A stretch of 64,000 nt of DNA from an uncultured Pelagibacteraceae bacterium (GCA_902542975.1 CACBWM010000001.1:1-64000), one strand, 5' to 3'; shown: positions 9,053 to 18,648, numbered from the stretch's first letter. The notes: a model not told the origin generated them from the letters alone. Numbers and translations: made by a program.

Positions 9053-11290
9053 ATGACTGTAGCTGAACTCCAAATTTTGGTTGATAAGCTACAGTCTAAA
9101 ATAAGTCAGTTAGAGCTCACAAGCAAAGGAGCAATCAAAGCAACAGAGTTTAGATTAGAAGCTGTACTACAAGCGAATTTAGATACATTTTGGTTATTAA
9201 TTTGCGCTATTTTAGTTTTCTTGATGCAGGCTGGATTTATGTGTTTAGAATCTGGTTTATCAAGAAGCAAGAATAGCATTAACGTTGCTCTTAAAAATAT
9301 TACAGATTTTGGAATAGCCGTAGTTACTTTTTGGGCTTTTGGTTTTGCATTGATGTATGGAACCAGTGTGATGGGCTTGTTTGGTAATAAATTTTATTTT
9401 TTTACAACCAAGGTTGCTGGTTATCAAACATATTTTGTATTTCAGGCAATGTTTGTAGCAACAGCAGCAACTATCATATCTGGAGCTGTTGCTGAAAGAC
9501 TTAGGTTTTTCTCATACGTAATAATTACTTTTATAACTTCAGGAATTTTATACCCAATAGTAGGCCATTGGGCGTGGGCTTTTGATTTTACGAATCCAAC
9601 AGTAAAATTTGGTTGGCTTGGTAAGATGGGTTATTTAGACTTTGCTGGTGCATCTGTTGTTCATTCTGTTGGAGGTTGGGTGGCATTAGCAATATTACTC
9701 ATTATTGGAAGTAGAACGGGCAGATTCAGAAAAGATAAAGATAAAAAATTATTTCAAGGAAGTAATACACCAATTGCTGCTCTTGGCGCTTTAATTTTAT
9801 GGTTCGGTTGGTTTGGATTTAATGGTGGCGCAAATGGAGCAATGGATTTAAAAATTCCATTGATATTAATTAATACCTTTTTATCAGCATCATTTGGCTT
9901 AATCTTTTCAAGTGCAATGGGTATTATCGTAATGAAAAAACCAGAGCCATTATTTATGATTACAGGTCCTTTGGCTGGTTTAGTCTCGATTACAGCAAGC
10001 TGCGCTTATGTTAATCCATCAGAGGCAATATATATTGGAGCAATTGGAGGAATTTTATCAGGCTCAACAATTATTTTATTAGAGAAATTAAAAATTGATG
10101 ATGTTGTTAGTGCTATACCTGTTCATCTAGTAGGAGGTATGTGGGGAACTATATCAGTTGCGATATTTGGTGATTTCGAAATGATGGGATTAGATAAAAC
10201 AAGATTAGAACAATTAACAATTCAAATCATAGGAACATTTAGCATTGGTGGATTTTGCTTTTTTGCTTCATACATAATTTTTAAATCTATAAATTATATT
10301 TATCCACTTCGAGTAGGTAAAATCCAAGAGGAGCTTGGTTTAAATATATCAGAACACAACGCATCAACAGATACTCACGAATTACTCGAAGTACTAACCA
10401 ATCAAGCAAAAACTGAGGATTATTCATTAAGAGCTCCTCAAGATCCATTCACTGATAGTGGTATTATTGGTACCCAATACAATTTTTTGATGGAAAAATT
10501 AGAACAAAGTGAAAAACAAAAAAATAAATGGAAAAACCGAGTTTCATCTGAAATTAAATTAGCAATGAATGTGCAGAGACGTTTAATGCCAAATAGAGAT
10601 TTGTCTAATTATCCAATTTATGGACTAAATATTCCAGCCAGAGAAATTTCAGGAGATTTTTATGATTTTTATTTACATGATGATCTTGTTTACTTCACAT
10701 TGTCAGATGTTTCTGGCAAAGGAGTTAATGCTGGTATGGTTATGGCTAAGGCAATTACTTTATTTAAAATTTTTTCTAGATTAAAATTTAAACCTAATGA
10801 AATTCTTCTTAAAATGAACAATGATTTGAATGAAACTAATCCGCCAGGCACCTTTATAACCTCAATAGTCGGATGCTATAATATTAAAACAGACATTATT
10901 GAAATTGCAAATGCAGGTCATCAACCAGCTTTGTTGAGAAAAGGAAAGGATTTTGTTGAATATTCATCTTCATCTACTCCTCTTGCAATAGTCAAACATA
11001 AAAATGAAAATGTTTATAAGCTAGATACTTTTAAATTAGATGGAGGAAGAATATATTGTTTTACTGATGGTTTTTCAGAATGTATGGACGAAAATAAAAA
11101 AGAAATAGGTATTGATGGAGTTAAGAAACTTTTACTTAATCATCAAAATTCTTCTTTACAAAAAGAACTTGAAAATTCTACAGAGGAAATAAGACTTAAA
11201 AGTCTCAAAAAAGATTACAAAGAGACTGGTATAAAAGCAAATAACGATATACTTGATGATGATTTAACTATCATTGGAATTGGGTATTGA
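9053..11290 (+). CDS. Ammonium channel fused to PP2C/SpoIIE-type phosphatase (copy 2)
   Basis: A 745-residue paralogue of the 6482 gene with the same architecture. It adds a predicted N-terminal amphipathic/coiled-coil segment (about 1-40) before the Amt domain. D196, H204 and H358 are kept, but the AmtB Ser219 position is alanine (FNGGA, A260). The phosphatase motifs SGDFYD (533-538), DVSGKG (552-557), AGH (621-623), TDG (671-673) and DDD (735-737) are intact, and there is an insertion of about 20 residues before the last motif. It may be tuned for sensing rather than transport, which is inference. A relic of a further copy begins immediately after the stop. Confidence 0.92.
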   Translation: MTVAELQILVDKLQSKISQLELTSKGAIKATEFRLEAVLQANLDTFWLLICAILVFLMQAGFMCLESGLSRSKNSINVALKNITDFGIAVVTFWAFGFALMYGTSVMGLFGNKFYFFTTKVAGYQTYFVFQAMFVATAATIISGAVAERLRFFSYVIITFITSGILYPIVGHWAWAFDFTNPTVKFGWLGKMGYLDFAGASVVHSVGGWVALAILLIIGSRTGRFRKDKDKKLFQGSNTPIAALGALILWFGWFGFNGGANGAMDLKIPLILINTFLSASFGLIFSSAMGIIVMKKPEPLFMITGPLAGLVSITASCAYVNPSEAIYIGAIGGILSGSTIILLEKLKIDDVVSAIPVHLVGGMWGTISVAIFGDFEMMGLDKTRLEQLTIQIIGTFSIGGFCFFASYIIFKSINYIYPLRVGKIQEELGLNISEHNASTDTHELLEVLTNQAKTEDYSLRAPQDPFTDSGIIGTQYNFLMEKLEQSEKQKNKWKNRVSSEIKLAMNVQRRLMPNRDLSNYPIYGLNIPAREISGDFYDFYLHDDLVYFTLSDVSGKGVNAGMVMAKAITLFKIFSRLKFKPNEILLKMNNDLNETNPPGTFITSIVGCYNIKTDIIEIANAGHQPALLRKGKDFVEYSSSSTPLAIVKHKNENVYKLDTFKLDGGRIYCFTDGFSECMDENKKEIGIDGVKKLLLNHQNSSLQKELENSTEEIRLKSLKKDYKETGIKANNDILDDDLTIIGIGY

Positions 11291-11418
11291 AAATTATAGA
11301 GCAAAATTTTAATACAGATTCTAACAAACAACTATCAGATATATCAAATACGGTAATTAATACAGTTGTGGATAATTAGCTAAGTGACAACCTAACCCTA
11401 ATTTCTATAGGCAATTAA
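11290..11418 (+). pseudogene. C-terminal relic of a further Amt-PP2C phosphatase gene
   Basis: Read in the +2 frame relative to the preceding gene, these 43 codons align without gaps to the last 43 residues of the copy-1 phosphatase: IIE-NFN, KQL, and the ending LSD-LTLISIG followed by a stop. By my hand alignment 23 of 43 positions match. One in-frame TAG (11377-11379) stands where copy 1 has an AAG lysine codon. There is no start codon or upstream phosphatase core. The natural explanation is a deletion between tandem copies that left only the 3' end. Confidence 0.78.
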
Positions 11419-11490
11419 GAGTTTAAGTAAAATAAACCCGCGATCAAATATCATATATAATAACTATTTCTTAGAAAATATATTATAGAC

Positions 11491-12732
11491 GTGGATGAAA
11501 AAAATCTGAAAATTGGAATTATTGGCGCCGGTATACAAGGTGTTTGCAATGCTTTATTTCTTCAAAAAAAAGGTTTTCAGGTTACACTTTTTGATAGAGA
11601 AGAGCCCGGCAGTGCAGCATCATATGGAAATGCTGGCCACTTTTCTCCTTATGCGTCCGTTCCTTTAAACAGACCAGATGTTATAGCAGATGTTCCTTCG
11701 ATGTTAATTAGTTCAAGAGGACCTCTAGCTTTAAAGTGGAACTATGTGCCAAAGATGATCCCTTGGTTTGCAAGATTTATATTAAATTGTAGACAAGAAA
11801 AAATGATGCATACTGCTAAAAATATGCACCAAATTTTAGATCAGTCTTTGCCGGCATTCGATGAATTATTTGACGAAATTGATTTAGAAGGATTAGTTGA
11901 AAATAATGGCATTCTTTATGTTTGGACTGATCAAAATATGAAAAGTAGAGAACTAGAAATTAGAATAAGAGATCAGCTTGGTGTGAAGCAACAACTAGTA
12001 AATAAAAAAGAAATTCACGATTTAGAGCCAAACTTAAAACCATTTTATCATGGTGGGGTATTTTATGATTATGCAAGACACGCAAGAAATCCAAGAAAAA
12101 TTTTAATTAAATTGTTTGAGAATTTTGTAAACAAAGGTGGAAAATTTTTAAAATTAAATATTCAAGATATTGATTTTGATGAAGAAAAACCGGTTCTTAG
12201 AACTGAAACACAAAGATTTATTTTTGATAAACTTGTTGTTGCATGTGGAGCATTCTCAAAAAGATTAACTGATAAATTACATGAAAATATTCCTTTAGAT
12301 ACTGAGAGAGGCTATCATGTTCACTTCAAAGATTATGACCATTTAATTTCAAGACCTATTGTTTATGCAAATAGAGGTTTTGGAATGACACCAATGGAGC
12401 AGGGTTTACGTGTTGTTGGAACTGTAGAATTTGGAGGTTTAGAAAACTCTCCATCTAAATCAAGAATAAAAAACTTGATATTAAACGCAAAGGATATGCT
12501 AGATGGTTTACCGGAACATAAAGACGAGTGGCTTGGCTTTAGACCTACATTGCCAGACTTTCTACCAGTTCTAGGGCCTTCAAAAAACTATAAAAATGTT
12601 TTTTATTCATTTGGTCATCATCATTTAGGTTGGACGCTTGGTGCAATATCAGGAAAAATTATATCTAAAATGATCTCAGGTGAGAATACTAACTTAGATC
12701 TGCAACCATACAGCTCAATAAGGTTTAGTTAA
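11491..12732 (+). CDS. dadA: FAD-dependent D-amino acid dehydrogenase (DadA-like)
   Basis: 413-residue flavoprotein of the DAO/DadA superfamily, oxidising the C-alpha-N bond of a D-amino acid or related secondary amine. The Rossmann FAD motif IGAGIQG lies at the N-terminus, followed by the GSAASYGNAGHFSP segment typical of DadA and hydroxyproline-type dehydrogenases, and the C-terminal FGHHHLGWTLG motif closes the FAD site. The start is GTG at 11491; the nearby ATG at 11495 is out of frame. A DMT exporter gene follows 27 bp later. Exact substrate is not readable. Confidence 0.85.
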   Translation: MDEKNLKIGIIGAGIQGVCNALFLQKKGFQVTLFDREEPGSAASYGNAGHFSPYASVPLNRPDVIADVPSMLISSRGPLALKWNYVPKMIPWFARFILNCRQEKMMHTAKNMHQILDQSLPAFDELFDEIDLEGLVENNGILYVWTDQNMKSRELEIRIRDQLGVKQQLVNKKEIHDLEPNLKPFYHGGVFYDYARHARNPRKILIKLFENFVNKGGKFLKLNIQDIDFDEEKPVLRTETQRFIFDKLVVACGAFSKRLTDKLHENIPLDTERGYHVHFKDYDHLISRPIVYANRGFGMTPMEQGLRVVGTVEFGGLENSPSKSRIKNLILNAKDMLDGLPEHKDEWLGFRPTLPDFLPVLGPSKNYKNVFYSFGHHHLGWTLGAISGKIISKMISGENTNLDLQPYSSIRFS

Positions 12733-12759
12733 AAGTAATCTTTTATAGTACTCTATTTA

Positions 12760-13665
12760 ATGCTTGAAAATAAAAGTAATATCATAATTGCATCTATTTT
12801 GCTTTTTTTAGCAGCTCTGTTTTGGTCAGGAAATTTTATTGTTGGAAAGATAGCAGGTTTAAATGACATACCTCCAATTTCATTAAACATATTAAGGTGG
12901 TCACTGGCGTTTTTAATTCTACTACCTTTTACTTATAAAGAGATGATTGAAAAAAAGGAATTAATTTTTAAAAATATTTATCTCTTATGTTTTTTAGGAA
13001 TAACAGCAGTCAGTATTTTTAATTCAGCACTTTTTTATTCTTTGAAAACTACACAAGTGATCACAGGTGTACTTATGATCTCGACTGTTCCAGTTATGAT
13101 AATTTTATTTTCTATTATTTTAAAAATAGAAAAAACAAATACCTTTCAAGTTTTGGGAGTTATATTTTCTTTATTAGGTGTATTATTTATAATTTCAAAA
13201 GCAGATTTTGAAGTCTTTAAAAATTTAGCTTTCGAAAAAGGAGATTTATTTGCATTATTTGCAATGATTTCCTGGTCACTTTATTCTGCTCTTTTAAAGA
13301 AAAAAAATTACGGATTATCTCCGATAACTTTACTTCAAGTTGTTATTGGTCTTGGTGTAATATTTCTTATACCAATGTATGCAATAGATTATATTTACAT
13401 TGGTAATCGAATTACAATTAATACAAATTTCATTCTCGTTTTATCTTATGTTGTTCTGTTGCCTGGCATCATTTCTTTCTTTTTCTGGATAAAAGGTGTT
13501 GCTTTAATAGGTGCTAATAGAGCAGGAATTTATTTACATTTAATGCCAATTCTTGCAGCAATTCTTGCAATGCTAATATTTGATGAAGTATTGCTATTTT
13601 ACCATTATATCGGTGGAATATTTATTATTTCAGGGATATTACTTTCAAACAAAAAAAATGCTTAA
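12760..13665 (+). CDS. EamA/DMT-family transporter
   Basis: 301 residues arranged as about ten hydrophobic helices in two EamA repeats (NIIIASILLFLAALFWSGNF start; second repeat near residue 160 with ALFAMISWSLYSALLKK). DMT proteins mostly export amino acids or metabolites; the substrate cannot be assigned. It overlaps the start of the D-2-hydroxyacid dehydrogenase gene by 8 bp. Confidence 0.85.
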   Translation: MLENKSNIIIASILLFLAALFWSGNFIVGKIAGLNDIPPISLNILRWSLAFLILLPFTYKEMIEKKELIFKNIYLLCFLGITAVSIFNSALFYSLKTTQVITGVLMISTVPVMIILFSIILKIEKTNTFQVLGVIFSLLGVLFIISKADFEVFKNLAFEKGDLFALFAMISWSLYSALLKKKNYGLSPITLLQVVIGLGVIFLIPMYAIDYIYIGNRITINTNFILVLSYVVLLPGIISFFFWIKGVALIGANRAGIYLHLMPILAAILAMLIFDEVLLFYHYIGGIFIISGILLSNKKNA

Positions 13666-14608
13666 AGTAGCTATACTTGACGATTATCAAAACATTGCAA
13701 AAGATTTTATTGATCTTAAAAAATTATCTTCAAAATATGAATTTCAAATTTTTAATCAGCCTTTTGAAAACGAGGATGATGCAATAGAACAACTAAAAGA
13801 ATTTGAAGTGCTTTTTATAATGAGAGAAAGAACAAAAATAACAAAACAATTAATAGAGAGTTTAAAAAAATTAAAACTAATTGTTACAAGTGGAATGAGA
13901 AACAAATCTATAGATTTAAATGCAGCTAAGAAAAATAAAATTTTGGTTACTGGCACTGAAATCAATAGTAACCCAACGCCAGAGTTAACTTGGGCTTTAA
14001 TTCTGGGACTTGCAAGAAATTTTAAAACAGAAATAGATAATATGTATCAAGGTTACTGGCAGTCAACTATTGGAGTGGAGCTTAAAGGTAAGATATTAGG
14101 TTTGCTTGGATTGGGTAGGGTAGGCTCTCAAGTTGCTAAAATTGGTAAAGCTTTTGGTATGCAAATTATGGCTTGGAGTGAAAATTTAAATTTAGATAAA
14201 TGCAAAGAGCTTAATGTTTTGCCTTGTAGCAAGGATGATTTAATTCAAAATTCTGACTTTTTATCTATTCATGTTCAGGGAGGAGATAGATATAGAAATT
14301 GTATTACAATTAATGAATTTGAGAAAATGAAAAAAACTTCCTATTTAATTAATACTTCAAGAGGCGAAATAGTTAATGAAGATGATCTCATTATAGCATT
14401 ATCAACAAATATTATAGCTGGAGCAGGCTTGGATGTTTATGAAAAAGAACCTTTACCGGAAAGTCACAAACTTAGATTTGTACAAAACGCTCTTCTACTG
14501 CCTCATATTGGGTATGTCACCGCTGAAAATTATGCAACATTCTATTCTCAAATGATGGAGAATCTTGATAGTTTTATATCTGGTAAACCGAAAAGAGTTA
14601 TTGAATAA
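13658..14608 (+). CDS. D-isomer-specific 2-hydroxyacid dehydrogenase
   Basis: 316-residue NAD(P)-dependent oxidoreductase of the D-2-hydroxyacid dehydrogenase family. It has the dinucleotide motif GLGRVG, the catalytic arginine in NTSRGEIV, the glutamate in the LDVYEKEP region and the histidine in LPHIGY. I start it at ATG 13658, where MLKVAILDDY matches the family N-terminus; a longer frame from 13580 would add 26 residues copied from the overlapping transporter gene. Substrate (glyoxylate, hydroxypyruvate, phosphoglycerate or another) is not determinable. Confidence 0.87.
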   Translation: MLKVAILDDYQNIAKDFIDLKKLSSKYEFQIFNQPFENEDDAIEQLKEFEVLFIMRERTKITKQLIESLKKLKLIVTSGMRNKSIDLNAAKKNKILVTGTEINSNPTPELTWALILGLARNFKTEIDNMYQGYWQSTIGVELKGKILGLLGLGRVGSQVAKIGKAFGMQIMAWSENLNLDKCKELNVLPCSKDDLIQNSDFLSIHVQGGDRYRNCITINEFEKMKKTSYLINTSRGEIVNEDDLIIALSTNIIAGAGLDVYEKEPLPESHKLRFVQNALLLPHIGYVTAENYATFYSQMMENLDSFISGKPKRVIE

Positions 14609-14666
14609 ATTAAATTAAGACAATTTTTACAGATAAAATTTAAATTTTTTGTGTATAATTATTCCG

Positions 14667-17321
14667 ATGAGTAAAGAATTTAAAGCTGATCAAAAACAAA
14701 AATTAGATAATCAAGAATTGACTGATTGGTTAGACTCTCTTGATGCAGTTGTTGAAAATCATGGTAGAGAGGGTGCCAAATTAATTTTAGAAAAACTTGA
14801 GAAAAGAGCAAAAGATTTAAGAGTATTATATTCTCCAGTTCCATATTCACCATACAGAAATACGATATCTCAATATGACCAAGGAATTTATCCTGGAGAT
14901 TTAGAAATCGAAGAAAAAATTACAGCAATTTTAAGATGGAATGCTTTAACTATGGTTATGAAAGCAAATAAAAATTATGGTGGGCTTGGAGGACATATAG
15001 CAAGTTATGCATCTTTTGCCGAGGTATTTGAAACGGGATTTAATCATTTTTTTAAAGGCGGTGATGAAGCAGATTTAATTTTTTATCAATCGCAGTGTAC
15101 AACTGGGATATATGCAAGATCTTTTTTAGAGGGCAGATTAACCAAAAATCATTTGGAACATTATAGACAAGAATTAAATGAGCAAGGACTGTCTTCATAC
15201 TGCCATCCATACTTAATGAGAGATTACTGGACATTTACCACATCGTCCATGGGAATAGGTCTAGTTAATGCAATTTACCAAGCCCGTTTCATGAAATATT
15301 TAGAAAATAGAAACTTATTAAAAACTAATAAAAGAGTATGGGGTTTATTTGGAGATGGTGAAATGGATGAACCTGAAAGTTTGGCTGGATTGTCTATCGC
15401 TTCAAGAGAAAAATTAGATAATTTAACTTTTATTATAAATTGTAATCTCCAAAGATTAGATGGGCCTGTAAGAGGTAATGGACAAATAATCCAAGAACTG
15501 GAGACAATCTTTAAAGCTAATGGATGGAATGTAATTAAAGTTCTATGGGGATCTGAATGGGATAAAATTTTTCAACAAGATAAAGATCATTTGTTGTTAA
15601 AGCGTTTTGCTAAAACCGTAGATGGAAAATACCAAACATTAGGTGCAAGAGATGGAGAATATAATCTTAAAAACTTTTTTGCAGAGGATCCAGAAGTTTT
15701 AAAATTGGTTTCTTCACTCAGTAAAGATGAAATTGACAAACTTAAAAGGGGAGGTCATGATTTTAAAAAACTTTATGCTGCCTTTAATGCTGCTGTTAAA
15801 ACTAAAGGTAAACCTACAGTTATTTTAGCTAAAACAAAAAAAGGTTATGGAATGGGTAAAGCTGGCGAGTCAAAAATGACTAACCACCAGCAAAAAGAAT
15901 TAAATCTTGATGCATTAAAAGAGTTTAGAGATCGTTTTCAATTAGATATTCCAGATAATAAATTAGAAAATATGGAGTTTTATAAACCAGATGAAAATTC
16001 TGAGGAAATAAAATATTTAAAAAAAAGAAGGGAAGCTTTAGGAGGATCTTTACCCAAAAGAAGCTTTAAAGAAGTTGAATTAGTTACTCCAAAAATCGAA
16101 AAACATTCAAACTTTTTATTCGAAGAAAGTGACAGGGAATATTCAACAACGACTGGACTGGTAAGGTCTTTAGGAAACATAATGAGAGACAAAGAGTTTG
16201 GAAAAAGAGTCGTTCCAATAGTTGCTGATGAAGCTAGGACTTTTGGAATGGCTAATTTATTTTCACAAATTGGAATATATTCACCAGAAGGTCAGTTATA
16301 TGAACCCGAAGATGCGACTTCTATTTTGAAATATCAAGAGTCAAAAACAGGACAATTATTAGAGGAAGGAATTAACGAAGCCGGTGCTATTTCTTCATGG
16401 CTAGCAGCAGCAACCTCTTACAGTAATCATAATTTTCCAATGATGCCTTTTTATATTTTTTATTCTATGTTTGGATTTCAAAGAATTGGAGATTTAATTT
16501 GGGCTGCAGCTGATCAAATGCCAAGAGGATTTTTAATAGGTGCTACAGCTGGGAGAACTACTTTAGCTGGAGAGGGATTGCAACACCAAGATGGACAAAG
16601 TCATATAATCGCCTCGACATTTCCTAATTTAAAATCTTACGATCCTTGTTTTGCAAGTGAGCTAGCTGTTATATTTGATGAAGGAATGAAAAGAATGATG
16701 ACAGAATGTAAAGATGAATTTTATTATATTACTGTAAATAACGAAAAATATTCACATCCTAAAATTGAATTAAAAAATAAAGATGGAATAATAAAAGGTG
16801 GCTACCTTTTCAAAGATCAATCAAATGAAAAAATAAACATAAATTTATTAGGATCTGGACCAATTTTTAGGGAATGTATTGAAGCTTCTAAAATACTTAA
16901 AGATGAATATGGAATTGGTTCAAGATTATACAGCATAACAAGTTATTCAGAGTTAGAAAAAAATGCTAAATCAGTTTTAAGACAAAACACATTGTCTCCT
17001 GCAAATAAAAAACAAAATTATTTGCAGCAGCTAATTTCTAATGACGACCCTATAATTGCTACTTCAGATTATGTAAGAGCATATTCACAATTAATATCTA
17101 GCCACATAAAAAACAATTTTTTAGCGATGGGTACAGATGGATTTGGAAGAAGTGATACGCGAAAAAATTTAAGAGATTTTTTTGAAGTAGATAGCAAACA
17201 TATAGTCGTCAGTTCTCTGTATACACTCTACGAGGAAAAGAAAGTCCCATTACAAACACTAGAAAAAGCGATTAGTAAATATAATCTCAACAATAACAAG
17301 AATAATCCTTGGGAAATATAA
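14667..17321 (+). CDS. aceE: Pyruvate dehydrogenase E1, homodimeric AceE type
   Basis: Thiamine-diphosphate enzyme that decarboxylates pyruvate and transfers the acetyl group to E2. The 884 residues match the length of the homodimeric gamma-proteobacterial AceE rather than the alpha/beta form. The TPP/Mg motif is GDGEMDEPES ... NCNLQRLDGPVRGN, and the second half contains the GAISSWLAAATSY and AGEGLQHQDGQSH segments. The start is ATG 14667; an in-frame TTG at 14649 would add an unlikely six residues. No aceF or lpd gene is adjacent, so E2 and E3 must lie elsewhere. Confidence 0.95.
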   Translation: MSKEFKADQKQKLDNQELTDWLDSLDAVVENHGREGAKLILEKLEKRAKDLRVLYSPVPYSPYRNTISQYDQGIYPGDLEIEEKITAILRWNALTMVMKANKNYGGLGGHIASYASFAEVFETGFNHFFKGGDEADLIFYQSQCTTGIYARSFLEGRLTKNHLEHYRQELNEQGLSSYCHPYLMRDYWTFTTSSMGIGLVNAIYQARFMKYLENRNLLKTNKRVWGLFGDGEMDEPESLAGLSIASREKLDNLTFIINCNLQRLDGPVRGNGQIIQELETIFKANGWNVIKVLWGSEWDKIFQQDKDHLLLKRFAKTVDGKYQTLGARDGEYNLKNFFAEDPEVLKLVSSLSKDEIDKLKRGGHDFKKLYAAFNAAVKTKGKPTVILAKTKKGYGMGKAGESKMTNHQQKELNLDALKEFRDRFQLDIPDNKLENMEFYKPDENSEEIKYLKKRREALGGSLPKRSFKEVELVTPKIEKHSNFLFEESDREYSTTTGLVRSLGNIMRDKEFGKRVVPIVADEARTFGMANLFSQIGIYSPEGQLYEPEDATSILKYQESKTGQLLEEGINEAGAISSWLAAATSYSNHNFPMMPFYIFYSMFGFQRIGDLIWAAADQMPRGFLIGATAGRTTLAGEGLQHQDGQSHIIASTFPNLKSYDPCFASELAVIFDEGMKRMMTECKDEFYYITVNNEKYSHPKIELKNKDGIIKGGYLFKDQSNEKININLLGSGPIFRECIEASKILKDEYGIGSRLYSITSYSELEKNAKSVLRQNTLSPANKKQNYLQQLISNDDPIIATSDYVRAYSQLISSHIKNNFLAMGTDGFGRSDTRKNLRDFFEVDSKHIVVSSLYTLYEEKKVPLQTLEKAISKYNLNNNKNNPWEI

Positions 17322-17337
17322 TCCCTACTAATTTTTT

Positions 17338-18231
17338 ATGGAATTACCTGTCGTCAATCATAAAGATTATGAAGCTCAATTAAATGATGATAATAAGTTT
17401 CCTATAAAAAAATTTGGAGAATTAGCTAAAGCGTTAATTAAAAATAAAATAGTTAAAAATTTCTATGTTCCAGAGCCATGCTCAGTAGAAACCTTAAAAG
17501 AGGCACATACAGAAGACTATATAAATAAAATAAAAAATAAAACTTTAGATAAAAACGAGATTAGAAAAATTGGTTTTCCTTTAGTTGACAGCGTAGTTAG
17601 AAGATCTTTTATTGCAACCGGAGGAACTGTGCTTGCTACAAAGTTAGCACTAAATTATGGAATATCATGCAATACCGCAGGAGGCAGTCATCATGCAACA
17701 TCTAATGAAGGAGCTGGATTTTGTGTTTTTAATGATGTTGCAGTAGCAGCTAAATATTTAACTACAAGAGGTTTAGCAAACAGAATTTTAATTATTGATT
17801 TAGATGTTCACCAGGGTAATGGCAATTCTGAAATATTTAAAAATGATAATCAAGTCTTTACATTCAGCATGCATTCGAAAGTTAATTATCCAGCAAAAAA
17901 ATCAGTAAGTAATCTTGATATTGAATTAGAAGAAAATTTAGAAGACAAAGAATATATTGATATTTTAAAAAATAACCTAAAATATTTGAACCAAGAAGAG
18001 TTTGATTTTGTTTTCTATATTGCTGGGGTTGATATTCACTATAATGACAGGTTGGGTAAACTAAAAATTTCTGATAATGGTATATTTCAAAGAGATGAAT
18101 TAGTTATTAATAATTTCTTCTCAAATAAAATTCCTATATGTGGAGTATTAGGAGGTGGATACAACAAAGATTTTAATAAACTAGTAGAATTACATTCTAT
18201 TTTACATAAAACATGTGCTAAATTCTTATAA
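17338..18231 (+). CDS. Histone-deacetylase-family amidohydrolase
   Basis: 297-residue zinc hydrolase of the arginase/deacetylase fold (AcuC and acetylpolyamine amidohydrolase relatives). Tandem histidines H118/H119 in GGSHHA, metal ligands D156 and H158 in DLDVHQGNG, the second Asp in GVDIHYND and the GGGY loop near the C-terminus make a complete active site. In bacteria such enzymes remove acetyl groups from proteins, polyamines or small amides. The stop overlaps the MsrB start (TAATG), so the two are probably cotranscribed. Confidence 0.86.
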   Translation: MELPVVNHKDYEAQLNDDNKFPIKKFGELAKALIKNKIVKNFYVPEPCSVETLKEAHTEDYINKIKNKTLDKNEIRKIGFPLVDSVVRRSFIATGGTVLATKLALNYGISCNTAGGSHHATSNEGAGFCVFNDVAVAAKYLTTRGLANRILIIDLDVHQGNGNSEIFKNDNQVFTFSMHSKVNYPAKKSVSNLDIELEENLEDKEYIDILKNNLKYLNQEEFDFVFYIAGVDIHYNDRLGKLKISDNGIFQRDELVINNFFSNKIPICGVLGGGYNKDFNKLVELHSILHKTCAKFL

Positions 18232-18599
18232 TGAAAAAAAATTCAAATTTAACCCCAGAACAAGAAAATATTTTATTCAATGAAGCAACCGAACCTCCTG
18301 GTTCAAGCGAATTAAACAACGAAAAAAGAGAGGGTTCATATCACTGCGCTAACTGTGATATTGAATTATTTAAATCATCAACAAAATATGAAAGTGGATC
18401 AGGATGGCCTTCTTTTTACAAATCTCTTCCAGACGTTTTTGAGACTAAAACAGATCACCATATTGGTTATGCTAGGACAGAGTATCATTGTAAAAAATGT
18501 GGGGGACATCATGGACACATATTTAATGATGGTCCACAACCTACCGGCATAAGATACTGTAACAACGGTGTTTGTTTAGTATTTAAGCCAAAAAACTAA
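18231..18599 (+). CDS. msrB: Peptide methionine-R-sulfoxide reductase MsrB
   Basis: 122 residues. Reduces the R epimer of methionine sulfoxide in proteins. Zinc cysteines are C39/C42 (CANC) and C87/C90 (CKKC), and the catalytic cysteine is C110 in GIRYCNN. The classical resolving cysteine position in the SG-x-GWPSF segment is serine (SGSGWPSF), a variation seen in many MsrB proteins that recycle by another route. MsrA is encoded separately at 54947-55402. Confidence 0.95.
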   Translation: MKKNSNLTPEQENILFNEATEPPGSSELNNEKREGSYHCANCDIELFKSSTKYESGSGWPSFYKSLPDVFETKTDHHIGYARTEYHCKKCGGHHGHIFNDGPQPTGIRYCNNGVCLVFKPKN

Positions 18600-18648
18600 C
18601 AAAAAAAAAAAGTTTATAAAATTTAAAATCATATATAATGATTTTATT

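Noticed and set aside
11377-11379. The in-frame TAG in the relic as a recoded codon
   Set aside because: There is no start or phosphatase core upstream, so decay is far simpler than readthrough.
13580-13657. Upstream extension of the D-2-hydroxyacid dehydrogenase by 26 codons
   Set aside because: It lies inside the transporter gene in another frame, and the family N-terminus begins at 13658.
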